A stretch of 64,000 nt of DNA from Burkholderia seminalis DSM 23518 (GCF_902832885.1 NZ_CADFDK010000003.1:744001-808000); one strand, 5' to 3'. Positions 8,989 through 18,008 are shown, counted from the first letter of the stretch. The notes: a model not told the origin generated them from the sequence alone. Program-made: numbers and translations.

Positions 8989-9256
8989 GATGACTCGTTT
9001 TTTCGGCTGCATTCCTTCAGGCCGTCGATGACCAGCCATTGCAGCGATCAAACGTCCGAGCCGCTCGCGCTCCGACTCCCGGCCCCTTGAGCCGGCCGGC
9101 ATCGGCCACATCCACGCCGCCGAACCGGTTGCGCCAGCGCTCGAACGTCTGTTCCGAGATGTCGTGGCGCTTGCCCGGATCATTCATGGGTTCGTCCCGA
9201 CTCTCGGCTACGCGCGGAGTCCGGACGATCTGCTCGTCGGTCAACCACTTCTTCAT
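8989..9256 (-). pseudogene. IS3-family OrfA transposase remnant, frameshifted
   Basis: The frame starting at 9256 encodes MKKWLTDEQIV, then KRHDISEQTFERWRNRFGG and VDVADAGRLK. This is the helix-turn-helix of IS3-family OrfA proteins (compare the family pattern MKKRFTEEQI...GISEQTFYRWRKKFGG). Around 9090-9110 the reading continues in another frame as SERERLGRLIAAMAG and QPKKR, matching the leucine-zipper part of the same protein. At least one frameshift and a lost OrfB make it a dead fragment. A strong AAGGAG site remains before the ATG. Its end lies close to the chemotaxis gene stop, and no terminal repeats were recognised. Confidence 0.75.
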
Positions 9257-9316
9257 CGAGTTCTCCTTGCCTCCGGGAAAAGAGAACCCGCTTGCCGAAT
9301 GACTACGAGAAACGTC

Positions 9317-10906
9317 TCAGGCCCATGCCTGCTGGTTCGCCTCCAGCCGGAAGAAAGACACTGCGTGGTTCAGCTGTCGCCCTTGGTCTTCCAGTGATTT
9401 CGACGCGGCCGCCGCTTCCTCCACCAGCGCGGAGTTCTGCTGCGTGACATCGTCCATCTGTGTGATGGCCTGATTGACTTGCTCGATACCCCGGCTTTGT
9501 TCGGTCGATGCCGCGGCGATCTCGCTCATGATGTCAGTGACGCGAGCAACCGACTGCGTGACCTCGGTCATCGTTTTTCCTGCTTCACTCGCAAGGGACG
9601 AGCCGTCCTGGATCTTCTGCACGGATGCATTGATCAGATCCTTGATCTCCTTCGCGGCGATGGACGATCGCTGCGCGAGACTGCGCACCTCGCTTGCGAC
9701 CACGGCGAACCCACGCCCCTGCTCGCCCGCGCGGGCCGCCTCCACCGCGGCATTGAGCGCGAGGATATTCGTCTGGAAAGCAATGCCCTCGATGATCCCC
9801 GTGATCTCGGCAATCTTGCTGGAACTTGCGCTGATATCGCCCATTGTGTCGACCACGCGGCTGACGACATGATGGCCGCGCCCTGCCACTTCCGACGCTT
9901 TGGCAGAAAGTGAGCTTGCCTGCTGCGCGTTCTCGGCATTCTGCCTAACGGTCGACGTGAGTTCCTCCATGCTCGCGGCCGTTTCTTGCAGGGAAGCCGC
10001 CTGCTGCTCGGTGCGCGCGGAAAGATCGACGTTACCCGACGCAATCTGGCTCGAACCGGTGGCGATGCCGTCCGCGGACGTCCGGACTTGACCAATCAGG
10101 CGCACGAGGCTCGCCTGCATCTCACCCATCGACGCGAGCACGCTGCCCGCGGGCGCGGCTTGCGCACCGGGTACCGGGCCCAGATCTCCGCCGGCCACGC
10201 GTTGCGCCACCTTGCCCAGGTCGGCCGGCTCGGCCCCGAGCGCGCGCAACACGCCCCGTGTAATGATGGCGCCGGCCAGGACGGCGATTGCAACCGCGAC
10301 AAGGCAGATGATGATCAGCACGGCTCGTTGGGTCGAAAACTGTTCGCCCGCCTCCTGCACCATCTGCGCCGCGTGCTGACGCGTGAAGTCCGCATAGTCG
10401 TTGGACGCCTTGATCAGCGCCGCCAGCAGCGGTCTGCATTTCGTATTGATTTCGGCGATCGCTGCATCCCGCTGGTTGCTCACTGCCAACCGGTCGATAT
10501 CCAGCGCCACCGGGCGGTAGAGCGCTTCGATCCGCGGGAGTTCGGCCGCGAGACTGCGCCCCTTGTCGTTCATGTCGGAAGCGCTGGCCACCATTGCATT
10601 GAACTTCTCGAGGTTGGACTCGACGCGCCGTTCGGCGTCGATCACGGCGGCTTTTTCCAGTTCGACGTCGGCCGGTGTCGTCACCAATACGAGGTTGCGC
10701 ACCGCCATCGCCCGATCGTCGACCGCGGTACGTACGGCTTCGGCCATGTCGGCTCGTGCATTGATGCCGCCGATATATCCGGCGAAGCGGCTGTTGGCCT
10801 CGTTCAATTCCTTGAGAGACAGCCCGGAGACGACCAGCACGATGACTGCCAGTATCCCGAACGCTCCGGAGAGCTTCGTCTTGACCGGCAGGTTGTTCAG
10901 ATTCAT
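9317..10906 (-). CDS. Methyl-accepting chemotaxis protein
   Basis: A 529-residue transmembrane chemoreceptor of the Tar/Tsr layout. TM1 is at about residues 12-31, followed by a four-helix-bundle periplasmic sensor (about 32-192) and TM2 at about 195-216. A HAMP linker follows ([22 protein letters not shown]), then the methylation helices and the conserved hairpin [20 protein letters not shown] with [20 protein letters not shown]. The tip contacts CheA and CheW. The C-terminus ([10 protein letters not shown]) lacks the NWETF-type CheR tether. The start at 10906 gives the normal [12 protein letters not shown] opening. It stands alone, flanked by the transposase remnant and the sensor kinase gene; its ligand is unknown. 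Confidence 0.95.
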   Translation of the reverse strand: MNLNNLPVKTKLSGAFGILAVIVLVVSGLSLKELNEANSRFAGYIGGINARADMAEAVRTAVDDRAMAVRNLVLVTTPADVELEKAAVIDAERRVESNLEKFNAMVASASDMNDKGRSLAAELPRIEALYRPVALDIDRLAVSNQRDAAIAEINTKCRPLLAALIKASNDYADFTRQHAAQMVQEAGEQFSTQRAVLIIICLVAVAIAVLAGAIITRGVLRALGAEPADLGKVAQRVAGGDLGPVPGAQAAPAGSVLASMGEMQASLVRLIGQVRTSADGIATGSSQIASGNVDLSARTEQQAASLQETAASMEELTSTVRQNAENAQQASSLSAKASEVAGRGHHVVSRVVDTMGDISASSSKIAEITGIIEGIAFQTNILALNAAVEAARAGEQGRGFAVVASEVRSLAQRSSIAAKEIKDLINASVQKIQDGSSLASEAGKTMTEVTQSVARVTDIMSEIAAASTEQSRGIEQVNQAITQMDDVTQQNSALVEEAAAASKSLEDQGRQLNHAVSFFRLEANQQAWA

Positions 10907-11251
10907 GTCTTCTACTCCAGGGGCAACAAGGCCGGACGATAAAGAGCAGTCCTTGCGATGTTGGATAATTGAAAGGTGTGCGCAGCAATTGCGACAGACT
11001 GACGAGAACGCGCCTGTATCTGCTTTACGGCGGCTCAGTCGGGCGCTGAAGTGCGACAGTCGCTCGTTTGGCATCCGCAAACGTTGGCGACTGATTAAAT
11101 TTTTTTGAAGGAAAGGCGTAAATCTCGTGAAACCACGCTCATTCACGCGCCGCCCGCCACCGAACCCCCTTGGTCGTCCGGCCGGTGTCGGGGAGGCGCG
11201 CCCGTTGCGTGTCGCGCAGGCAATCCCGTGCATCGACCTCCTTGCCGCGCT
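10907..11251. other. Intergenic region holding the chemoreceptor promoter
   Basis: This stretch separates the chemotaxis gene from the histidine kinase gene, both on the minus strand. It has an AT-rich segment (11092-11107), including a run of seven T on the plus strand, that could serve a promoter for the chemoreceptor. I see no convincing FliA-type promoter, hairpin or coding potential. Confidence 0.4.
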
Positions 11252-12697
11252 CTACGCCTGCAGCAGGACAGTAAACCGCGCGCCCTTCCCTGGACTGCTC
11301 ACCGTCAACTGCCAGTCGTGCGCGAGCGCGATTTCCTTGCAGATGGCGAGTCCGAGGCCGGCACCATCGTGCCGCGCATCCGGGGCGCGCCAGAACCGCG
11401 TGAAGAGAAAGGGAAGATCTTCCTGCCTGATGCCGGGCCCCTCGTCCTGCACGTGGATCGAGGCGTCGTCGACGATCAGCGTGACGACGCTATCGGGCGG
11501 CGAAACATTGATCGCGTTCTCGACGACGTTCTTCAGCAGGATGAACAAGCCGCTGCGGTCCGCCCAGATCGGAGATGGCGCCTTCGGTATGTCCAGCTGA
11601 AGCTGTACGCGTTTCCGGTCTGCCCGGCGCTCCAGATAGCTGACGACGTCCTGCGCGACGACCACACTGCTCACCTCGCCGAAACTGAAACTCTGCAATT
11701 CGCTGACCTCCGCCAGATGCAGCAACTGCCGAACCTGACGCGCCATCAGATCGATCTCGCGAAACAGCAGCTCCTTGCCCTCGATCTCCGGCTGGAGTTC
11801 GATCTGACCTCGGATCAGGGTGAGCGGCGTTTGCAATTCGTGCGCGGCCGAAGCAAGAAACTGTTGTTGCACCATATAGCCTTTTTCGAGTCTGCCCAGC
11901 GCCTCGTTGAATGCGTTGATCAGCGGCTTGATCTCGCTCGGAATGCCGTCGGAAGACAGCCGTGTCGTCAGATTGCGCGGCGTAATCAGAGCGGCGGCGC
12001 GCGACGCCTGCCTGAGCGGCTTGAGTACCCGGCGCACGGTGAAGGTCAGCGTAAGCCCGAAAATGATCGTCGCAACGAAGAACGTGACCCGGACGATTTT
12101 CGGAATCGGCGCGATCTTCACGCCGATCAACGCTTCGTTCAGACGCTTGCTCGTGGCGGTCTGAACGTAGTAGACCGCCTGCCCGTGCGGAACCTGCTGC
12201 GTCATGATGTCGAACGGTTTGCCGCCCATGCTCACTTGCAGGATCTTGCCGCTTGCGGCGGCAAGATCCCCCGCGAGCCAGGGTCGGCCGTCACGCGTGT
12301 CGCCCGACGCGAACAGCACGCGGCCCCGCTCATCGAGCACGCGATATTTGAGCTCGGTCTGCAATACGTCGAACAGCCACTGCGCGTGCTCGGGAAGCCG
12401 TACCGATGCCAGACGGCCGGTCTCGTCGAAGACAAGCCCGTCCACGACATGCATCACCTTCTCCAGTTGTTCGCTGCGGCCGAGCGTCTCCTCCGGAAAG
12501 TGACTGAACACGTGGATGACGAAGGCCGCCAGCAAACCCAGACACACCGCCAGCGCGGCAACGCTGGTCAGCCACAAACGTGCGGACAGACTTCGAATCC
12601 AGTGATCGAGCATATCGACAAGTACGGTTGGCTGCCGCTTCCGAAAATTTGCCCCGTCACGCAACTGATCCGGAGCCGGTACGATGCGGCGGTTCAT
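11252..12697 (-). CDS. Two-component sensor histidine kinase (QseC/PmrB-like)
   Basis: A 481-residue membrane histidine kinase. TM1 is at about 43-64, followed by a periplasmic sensor of about 140 residues and TM2 at about 203-221. Then come HAMP, the H-box FLASAAHELQTPLTLI with phospho-acceptor His286, the N box NVVENAINVSPP, and the G boxes DEGPGI and GAGLGLAI. An alternative ATG at 12613 (MLDHWIRSL) would give a more usual length; neither start has a strong ribosome site. It lies 118 bp after its response regulator gene, following mipA. Signal unknown; MipA-linked systems often respond to envelope stress or cationic compounds (inference). Confidence 0.92.
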   Translation of the reverse strand: MNRRIVPAPDQLRDGANFRKRQPTVLVDMLDHWIRSLSARLWLTSVAALAVCLGLLAAFVIHVFSHFPEETLGRSEQLEKVMHVVDGLVFDETGRLASVRLPEHAQWLFDVLQTELKYRVLDERGRVLFASGDTRDGRPWLAGDLAAASGKILQVSMGGKPFDIMTQQVPHGQAVYYVQTATSKRLNEALIGVKIAPIPKIVRVTFFVATIIFGLTLTFTVRRVLKPLRQASRAAALITPRNLTTRLSSDGIPSEIKPLINAFNEALGRLEKGYMVQQQFLASAAHELQTPLTLIRGQIELQPEIEGKELLFREIDLMARQVRQLLHLAEVSELQSFSFGEVSSVVVAQDVVSYLERRADRKRVQLQLDIPKAPSPIWADRSGLFILLKNVVENAINVSPPDSVVTLIVDDASIHVQDEGPGIRQEDLPFLFTRFWRAPDARHDGAGLGLAICKEIALAHDWQLTVSSPGKGARFTVLLQA

Positions 12698-12815
12698 CGC
12701 CGATCAAACACCGCGTACCCGGTTCGAGGGAGCGGCACCCACTCGCCGTCGAACATGAGGATGCGCGATGCGTCGCGACACGCGGCGGCGCCGTCCACCG
12801 CCGGAATCCGCTGCT

Positions 12816-13547
12816 TCATACGCCCTTCTTTCGTGATGCAGGTTGGTCAAGCAAACCACCCGGTTCGTCTTCGTTCGCGGCTTGCAGCGCGAAACCTGCG
12901 CCACGGGTGTTCGCGAGCCGCGTGGTCGCGCCGAGTGCCGCCAGCTTCTTGCGCAGCCGATACAAGGTCACTTCCAGCGCGTTGGGCGTGACCGCCTCGC
13001 CCAAGCCCCAGGCGGCATGCTCGAGTGCAGCGTGCCGCACGGTCCGGCCAGCCGCCTTCATGAGGCACAGCATGATCTGCAATTCGGCCGGCGCGAGCGT
13101 GATCGTTTCGGGACCGCAATGCATCGCGCGCTGCTGCGGGTCGACCGTGATGTCGGCGAACGACAGAACCAGTCCCGCCAGCATCGGCGGCCGGCGCATC
13201 AGCGTGCGCACCCGGGCGACCAGTTCGCTCATCGCAAACGGCTTGGTCACGTAGTCGTCGGCGCCGCTCTCGAGGCCGTCCACGCGGTCATGCAGTGCAT
13301 CGCGTGCGGTCAGCATCAGACAGGGCGTCATCACGCCTGCCGCACGCAATGCGCGCAGTAACGCGAGTCCATCCCCGTCCGGCAATCCGCGGTCGACGAT
13401 CAGCACCGCGTAGTCACCCCGGTTCACGCCGTAGCTGGCCTCGGAAACCGTGGAAAACAGGTCAGCTTCGATTCCGGCAGCCGACAGCGCCTGGCGCACC
13501 ATCTCGGCCAGGCGCTGGTGGTCTTCGATCAATGCGACTCGCGACAT
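12816..13547 (-). CDS. OmpR/PhoB-family response regulator
   Basis: A 243-residue DNA-binding response regulator. The receiver domain has acidic residues near Glu8-Asp9, the phosphorylated Asp52 in LIVDRGLPDGDG, the Thr/Ser position in LMLTARD and the Lys in DDYVTKPF. A winged-helix effector domain follows (LAPAELQIMLCLMKAAGRTV...NALEVTLYRLRKKL). The sequence resembles the QseB/PmrA/TctD group. A short tail after the winged helix (EDEPGGLLDQPASRKKGV) is unusual. It starts 10 bp after mipA, so the two are co-transcribed, and it probably controls the operon through the direct repeat ahead of mipA. Confidence 0.94.
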   Translation of the reverse strand: MSRVALIEDHQRLAEMVRQALSAAGIEADLFSTVSEASYGVNRGDYAVLIVDRGLPDGDGLALLRALRAAGVMTPCLMLTARDALHDRVDGLESGADDYVTKPFAMSELVARVRTLMRRPPMLAGLVLSFADITVDPQQRAMHCGPETITLAPAELQIMLCLMKAAGRTVRHAALEHAAWGLGEAVTPNALEVTLYRLRKKLAALGATTRLANTRGAGFALQAANEDEPGGLLDQPASRKKGV

Positions 13548-13557
13548 GACGCTGCGC

Positions 13558-14376
13558 TCATTTGAATTGATAGAGGTAGCCGATCCTGACCGCCGGAATG
13601 TACCGCCTTCCGACGATCGGGCTGTCGGTAATACCGTTACCGAGACGCGATACGCCGAGGTCGAGGCTCACACTCTGATGGCGAGTGAACATGTAGTCGA
13701 CCCGCGTGCCGATCGACGTGTCGTAGACCGCCTTGCCCGAATATTCGGGTCGGCCGGCGCGCACCTCGGATGGTCGCACGCCGTAATAATAGTTGACGTA
13801 TTTGCTGCTCAACCAGTCGATGCCGGCATGCGGCTCGATGGACCAGTTGCCCAGATCGAAGGACTTGCTGAACGCAAGATTCGCCATCTGCCCCTTGTTG
13901 CCGCCCAGCAGGTAGTCGGCCGACAGCGTGCCGAATGCGGTTTTCCAGGCGAGTGCCGGTCCATACCAGAACGCACCGCCGCGATCCGCCATGCCGTTCA
14001 AGACGGCCGCATCGGACCCTTTGTATCCGTCGAAGATCGCGAATTTGCCGCGCAGGGCGACGGTCACGTCGTTCCACTTGCCGACCTTCAGGTCGACCGT
14101 CGTGCCAAACGCGTGCACCCATTTATCGTCGAAGGAGATCAGCGGAATCGGCGCTACCCGGCTGCCGTCGCCTCGGTAGGGCGACGACTCGATGCCGACG
14201 CCCGCGCCGAGGCCCCAGTGGGTCACGTTGGTCGCGTTGCTCAGGATGGTGAAGCCGTTGTCGTCCGCCTGGAGCGGCTCCGCGCCGACACCGTCCGCAC
14301 AGGCCGCGCCCGAATACAGAACGATCGAGGTGAAAGCCACCAACAGTGGACGCTTGCGGCAAAGGGTTCTTTTCAC
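13558..14376 (-). CDS. mipA: MipA/OmpV family outer-membrane protein
   Basis: A 272-residue outer-membrane beta-barrel of the MipA/OmpV family; E. coli MipA scaffolds murein synthesis enzymes. The signal peptide (about residues 1-27) ends in GAACADG. It is followed by the family segment THWGLGAGVGIESSPYRG and amphipathic strands ending in a C-terminal aromatic strand (VRIGYLYQFK), the usual signal for barrel insertion. The start codon is GTG at 14376 with a GAGAAA site upstream. It is the first gene of an operon with a response regulator and kinase. MipA genes next to two-component systems are common in Burkholderia and Pseudomonas and are often induced by cationic antimicrobials; that role is inference here. 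Confidence 0.9.
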   Translation of the reverse strand: MKRTLCRKRPLLVAFTSIVLYSGAACADGVGAEPLQADDNGFTILSNATNVTHWGLGAGVGIESSPYRGDGSRVAPIPLISFDDKWVHAFGTTVDLKVGKWNDVTVALRGKFAIFDGYKGSDAAVLNGMADRGGAFWYGPALAWKTAFGTLSADYLLGGNKGQMANLAFSKSFDLGNWSIEPHAGIDWLSSKYVNYYYGVRPSEVRAGRPEYSGKAVYDTSIGTRVDYMFTRHQSVSLDLGVSRLGNGITDSPIVGRRYIPAVRIGYLYQFK

Positions 14377-14426
14377 GGTTGTTTCTCGAAGTAGAGGGGC
14401 AACGGAGCCGACTCTAGGAGCGATCG

Positions 14427-14445
14427 ACTTACTCGTTACTTACTC
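14427..14445 (-). promoter_or_regulatory. Direct repeat ACTTACTC-N3-ACTTACTC, response regulator box
   Basis: Two perfect 8-bp copies are separated by GTT, giving an 11-bp repeat period, about 50 bp before the mipA start codon. OmpR/PhoB-family regulators bind as head-to-tail dimers to direct repeats with an 11-bp period; the PmrA box CTTAAT-N5-CTTAAT is a close parallel to CTTACT-N5-CTTACT seen here. The adjacent response regulator is the obvious candidate to bind it and autoregulate the operon. Confidence 0.65.
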
Positions 14446-14499
14446 ACCGGGAAACAACGAATCGAGCGAGACACGGCGCAGGCGCCTCGCGGAAAACCG

Positions 14500-14625
14500 A
14501 TGCCGACACCGAACGCGAACAGCGGCAATGCCCGCACGGTGATCGCCGCCGCCGTCATCACGACGGCGCTCGTGCTTCATGCAGACATCCGCGAGTACTT
14601 CCCCCGCGGTACCGGCCTGGGTTGA
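14500..14625 (+). CDS. Possible short hypothetical ORF
   Basis: A 41-codon frame (MPTPNANSGNARTVIAAAVI...FPRGTGLG) between mipA and the next hypothetical. It has a plausible membrane-leaning middle (TVIAAAVITTALVLHA) but no strong ribosome site and no recognisable family. In another frame the sequence continues as LKIADHVSVG, so it may be the start of a decayed longer gene rather than a functional small protein. Confidence 0.2.
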   Translation: MPTPNANSGNARTVIAAAVITTALVLHADIREYFPRGTGLG

Positions 14626-14657
14626 AGATTGCGGATCATGTCAGTGTCGGGTAAGCC

Positions 14658-15050
14658 ATGCACGCTCAGCATGACGATCACGTCTATCCCGCGGAGAACC
14701 TGCGCATCATGAAATCCGGCACCGCAACGGCGCTGCGCACAAACATCGTGCTCTTCTCGGTTTCGACGAGCATGGCCAGCCTCCCCTGTCTGAGCGTCGG
14801 CCTGCTGTTCGGCGTGCCCGAAAGCGGTGCACCCACGTTGCTCTATCAGGGCGGCACCTTCACCCTGACGCTTCTGGTGATGATGCTGCTGCGGCGGTGG
14901 GCACTGCGAGCGTTCGATGCCGCCGTGGCGGAGCACAAGATCGACTTGAGCGAAAACCCCGGCGTCAACGTGCTGATCGCCGACGACTGCCGCCGTGCGT
15001 GGCTGGTCCAGTTGCACCTCGAGCTGCATGGCCGCCAATGCGGCGACTGA
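14658..15050 (+). CDS. Hypothetical membrane protein
   Basis: A 130-residue frame I cannot assign to a family. It has two apparent hydrophobic segments (about residues 28-52, IVLFSVSTSMASLPCLSVGLLFG, and 63-80, LLYQGGTFTLTLLVMMLL). An Arg-rich turn and a soluble C-terminal tail with acidic and polar residues (DLSENPGVNVLIADDC) follow. The following frame starts inside its last 13 bases. Amino acid composition looks protein-like, but the lack of a clear ribosome site and neighbours on the other strand keep confidence low. Confidence 0.4.
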   Translation: MHAQHDDHVYPAENLRIMKSGTATALRTNIVLFSVSTSMASLPCLSVGLLFGVPESGAPTLLYQGGTFTLTLLVMMLLRRWALRAFDAAVAEHKIDLSENPGVNVLIADDCRRAWLVQLHLELHGRQCGD

Positions 15051-15391
15051 TTTCGCCCGGCGAACCGGCGGCGACACCCGTTCATCCCGACGTGCAGGTC
15101 TCACGCCACGGAATGCGGTCCGAGGGGGGGCGAATCATTCAAGACACGGGAACCGTCGTGGAAACACACGGGCATTGTCTGCTCGTCGGATTGCCGCGGC
15201 ATCCCGTGCTCGTCAGCGTGGTTGGCACACCGATCATCGATCTGCTCACCCGGCACGTGCTTGACAAGGCGATCGATCGCGCGATCAGGCTCGCCGCGAC
15301 GACCGCGTACGAGACTGTCCGCGAAGTACCTACAGCCTGGCCGGCGGCTGCAGGATGGCACGCGGAATCAGCGCGATCAGCACGCAGCTGA
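15038..15391 (+). CDS. Hypothetical ORF overlapping the MFS gene 3' end
   Basis: A 118-codon frame whose ATG at 15038 overlaps the stop of the previous hypothetical gene. The middle part (GHCLLVGLPRHPVLVSVVGTPIIDLLTRHVLDKAIDRAIRLA) looks protein-like. The last 20 codons run antisense into the MFS transporter gene, which argues that the frame is partly fortuitous or that its true end has been lost. No family recognised. Confidence 0.3.
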   Translation: MRRLISPGEPAATPVHPDVQVSRHGMRSEGGRIIQDTGTVVETHGHCLLVGLPRHPVLVSVVGTPIIDLLTRHVLDKAIDRAIRLAATTAYETVREVPTAWPAAAGWHAESARSARS

Positions 15392-16676
15392 CCAGCAGGC
15401 AGGCGCCCAGCGCATAGGTGCCGTTGTTGATGTTGCCGGTCATTTCCTTGGCGATGCCGGTAATCATCGAGCCCGTGAAGCCGGACAGGTTGCCCACCGA
15501 GTTAATCAGCGCAATGCCCGCGGCCGCGGCCGTGCCGGACAGGATCTGGCCGGGAAAGGTCCAGTAGATCGGCATCAGCGCCAGAATGCCGCAGGTGGCG
15601 ATGGTCAGGAACAGTATCGACAACGCCACGTGCTGCGCGCACGCCGCGCTCATGATCAGGCCGACGCCGCCGATCAGCGCGGGAATCGCCGCGTGCAGGC
15701 GGCGTTCGCCGGTCTTGCGCGAGTGCGATGCATTCCACACCATCGCGAAGATCGCCGTCAGATACGGAATGGCGGTAAGCAGACCGATATGCAGCGGGCT
15801 CTGCACGCCCGATGCGCGAATGATCGACGGCAGCCAGAACGCCAGTCCGTAGAAGCCGGTATTGAAGGTGAGCAGGATGAAGGTCAGCAGCCAGACGCGC
15901 GGGCTGCGCAGCGCGGCGCCGATGCTGTGCGACTTGTGCGCGGCCTCGGATTCGAGGTTGCGCGACAGCACGGCCTTTTCGTCGGCGGACAACCACTTCG
16001 CCGACTGCGGGCCATCGCCGAGGCAGGCCAGCACGATGAACGCCACCACGATCGACGGCAGCCCTTCCAGCAGCAGCATCCATTGCCAGCCGCTCATGCC
16101 CGCCAGGCCATGCGTCTGTTCCATCAGCCAGCCGGACACCACACTGCCGAGCGTCAGGCTCAGCGGGATCGCCACCAGAAAGCCGGACATGGCCACGCTC
16201 TGGCGGCGCGCCGGAAACCAGTAGTTCATGTACAGGATCACGCCGGGGAAAAAGCCGGCTTCGCACAGGCCCAGCAGGAAGCGCAACGTGTAGAACATCG
16301 TGGACGTCTGCACGTGGAAGAACTGCGCGAGCGGCACGATGAAGGCCATCGACGATGACACGATGCCCCAGGTAATCATGATCCGCGCAATCCAGAAGCG
16401 CGCGCCGTAGCGGTGCAGCAGCAGGTTGCTGGGTATCTCGAACAGAAAGTAGCCCCAGAAGAATATGCTGGCGCCGAACGCATAGACGCCATCGCTCAGG
16501 CTCAGGTCGTCGAGCATCTGCAGCTTGGCGAAGCCCACGTTGACGCGATCCAGGTACGCCACGACGTAGCACAGCAGCAGCAATGGCAGAACGCGCCGCA
16601 TGACCTTGCGATACAGGGCGTCTTCCGAAGAGGCGGCCGCGGCCGGTGCGACAGCGGTCTGCGTAATGGACGGCAT
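15330..16676 (-). CDS. MFS transporter, anion:cation symporter type
   Basis: A 448-residue, 12-helix major facilitator permease of the ACS family (sugar-acid, tartrate and phthalate carriers). The motif LLCYVVAYLDRVNVGFAKLQM in helix 1 is diagnostic. FEIPSNLLLHRYGARFWIARIMITWG follows in helix 2 and its loop, and LRFLLGLCEAGFFPGVILYMNYWFP in helix 4. An AGGAG site precedes the ATG at 16676. It diverges from the LacI gene and carries a GTTACCGATAAC operator 61 bp before its start. Together with the dehydratase genes it most likely imports an aldonic or uronic acid-type sugar acid. Confidence 0.93.
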   Translation of the reverse strand: MPSITQTAVAPAAAASSEDALYRKVMRRVLPLLLLCYVVAYLDRVNVGFAKLQMLDDLSLSDGVYAFGASIFFWGYFLFEIPSNLLLHRYGARFWIARIMITWGIVSSSMAFIVPLAQFFHVQTSTMFYTLRFLLGLCEAGFFPGVILYMNYWFPARRQSVAMSGFLVAIPLSLTLGSVVSGWLMEQTHGLAGMSGWQWMLLLEGLPSIVVAFIVLACLGDGPQSAKWLSADEKAVLSRNLESEAAHKSHSIGAALRSPRVWLLTFILLTFNTGFYGLAFWLPSIIRASGVQSPLHIGLLTAIPYLTAIFAMVWNASHSRKTGERRLHAAIPALIGGVGLIMSAACAQHVALSILFLTIATCGILALMPIYWTFPGQILSGTAAAAGIALINSVGNLSGFTGSMITGIAKEMTGNINNGTYALGACLLVSCVLIALIPRAILQPPARL

Positions 16677-16736
16677 CGGTTTGTCTCCTGATTGTGTAGG
16701 TCTTCTTCGTACCTGCGAGTTCGATGATGCGTGGAT

Positions 16737-16748
16737 GTTACCGATAAC
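16737..16748. promoter_or_regulatory. LacI-type operator GTTACCGATAAC
   Basis: A 12-bp site matching 11 of 12 positions of the perfect palindrome GTTACCGGTAAC found ahead of the dehydratase gene. It sits 61 bp before the MFS start codon, an ordinary repressor position. The central CG and 6-bp arms are typical for LacI/GalR proteins. Confidence 0.75.
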
Positions 16749-16799
16749 AATCCGTCGCAAAAAAAACGCCGACGCGGCAACGGGAACCATCGGCGATCT

Positions 16800-16811
16800 G
16801 ATACCGGTAAC
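16800..16811. promoter_or_regulatory. LacI-type operator GATACCGGTAAC
   Basis: A second copy of the same operator (11 of 12 matches to GTTACCGGTAAC) in the MFS-lacI divergent region, 63 bp centre to centre from the site at 16737. Two sites six helical turns apart, between divergent promoters, would allow looping or joint control of the permease and the regulator itself. Confidence 0.72.
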
Positions 16812-16970
16812 ATAACCAAGTTAGCATGTCGGGACAGGCGAGTTCAAGTGCTGGTGAACGGGGAGTTTCCCTAGTGGAACCACGGTCGCAACGGACGCCG
16901 GCGGCCTGCACGGTATTTCGCACCGGTATGATGTAGCCTTGACTGATTTCTCTCCCGGATCGCCATTCCG

Positions 16971-18008
16971 ATGCCCAGCCCCACCGCCGTCCGGCCTGCC
17001 GGACCGCCCCGCATGTCCGACGTAGCGCGCCTGGCCGGCGTATCGAAGATGACGGTGTCGCGCGTGCTCGCCGGCCACAGCGTGGCTGCCGAAACGCGCG
17101 CGCGGGTCTGCAAGGCCATCGACCAGCTCGGCTACGTGGCCGACGCGGCCGCGGGTGCGCTGTCGTCGGGACGCTCGGCGTTCGTCGCGGTGCTCGTGCC
17201 GTCGCTGTCGAGTTCCAACTTCTCCGACACCGTGCGCGGCCTCACCGATGCGCTCGAACCGCATGGCCTGCAACTGCTGCTCGGCGACACCGACTACGAC
17301 CTGGAACGTGAAGAACGGCTGGTGCGCTCCATGCTGCGTCACCAGCCGCGCTGCATCGCGCTGACCGGTGCGCAGCACACCGATGCGACGCGCCAGGTGC
17401 TGCAACGCTCGGCCATTCCCGTCGTCGAAATGTGGGACCTGCCCACGCATCCCATCGACACCGCCGTGGGCTTCTCCAACGTGCGGGCCGCGCGTGCGAT
17501 GGTGCGGCATCTGGCGGAGCGCGGCTACCAGCGCATCGGTTTTCTCGGCGGCGCCAGCGAACTGGATCGCCGCGGCCTGGACCGGCTCAAGGGGTATCAG
17601 GCGGAGATCAAGGCGCTGGGACTCGGTGAGCCGCGCATCGTGCGGCTCGGCGAATCACCGATCACCATGAGCCACGGTGGGCCTGCGATGGCCGCCCTGC
17701 TGGAGACGTGGCCCGACACCGACGCGGTGATGTGCGTGAGCGACATGTCGGCGTTCGGTGCCATCATGGAATGCCATCGGCGCGGGCTGTCCGTGCCCGC
17801 GGACATGGCCGTGGCCGGCTTCGGGAACTTCGAGGTGGCCGCATGCTGCCACCCGAGCATTACCACGGTGTCGGTCGACGCGTACGGCATCGGCCTGCGC
17901 ACGGGCGAAGCGTTGCTGGCCGCATTGCAAGCTCGCGATGGCGGCGAGCGGAGCGCGTCGCAACGCATCCGGATCGACTACACGATCGTCGCACGGGAAA
18001 GCGCGTAA
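16971..18008 (+). CDS. LacI family transcriptional regulator (GntR-like)
   Basis: A 345-residue repressor. The N-terminal helix-turn-helix is MSDVARLAGVSKMTVSRVLAGHSVAAETRARV (about residues 15-46), with the hinge helix at AAGALSSGRS (61-70). A periplasmic-binding-like ligand domain follows (VAVLVPSLSSSNFSDTVRGL, IGFLGGASELDRRGLDRLKGY, CVSDMSAFGAI, VAVAGFGNFEVAACCHPSITTVSVD). It resembles the gluconate repressor type of LacI protein. It diverges from the MFS gene and precedes the dehydratase; the GTTACCGGTAAC sites in both flanking regions are its probable targets. The effector is probably the sugar acid or its dehydrated product. Confidence 0.94.
   Translation: MPSPTAVRPAGPPRMSDVARLAGVSKMTVSRVLAGHSVAAETRARVCKAIDQLGYVADAAAGALSSGRSAFVAVLVPSLSSSNFSDTVRGLTDALEPHGLQLLLGDTDYDLEREERLVRSMLRHQPRCIALTGAQHTDATRQVLQRSAIPVVEMWDLPTHPIDTAVGFSNVRAARAMVRHLAERGYQRIGFLGGASELDRRGLDRLKGYQAEIKALGLGEPRIVRLGESPITMSHGGPAMAALLETWPDTDAVMCVSDMSAFGAIMECHRRGLSVPADMAVAGFGNFEVAACCHPSITTVSVDAYGIGLRTGEALLAALQARDGGERSASQRIRIDYTIVARESA

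Noticed and set aside
11085-11110. Possible FliA-type promoter for the chemoreceptor
   Set aside because: The -10 region (GCCAACGT) is a poor match to GCCGATAA and the spacing is off by one base, and the sequence is dominated by an A/T run.
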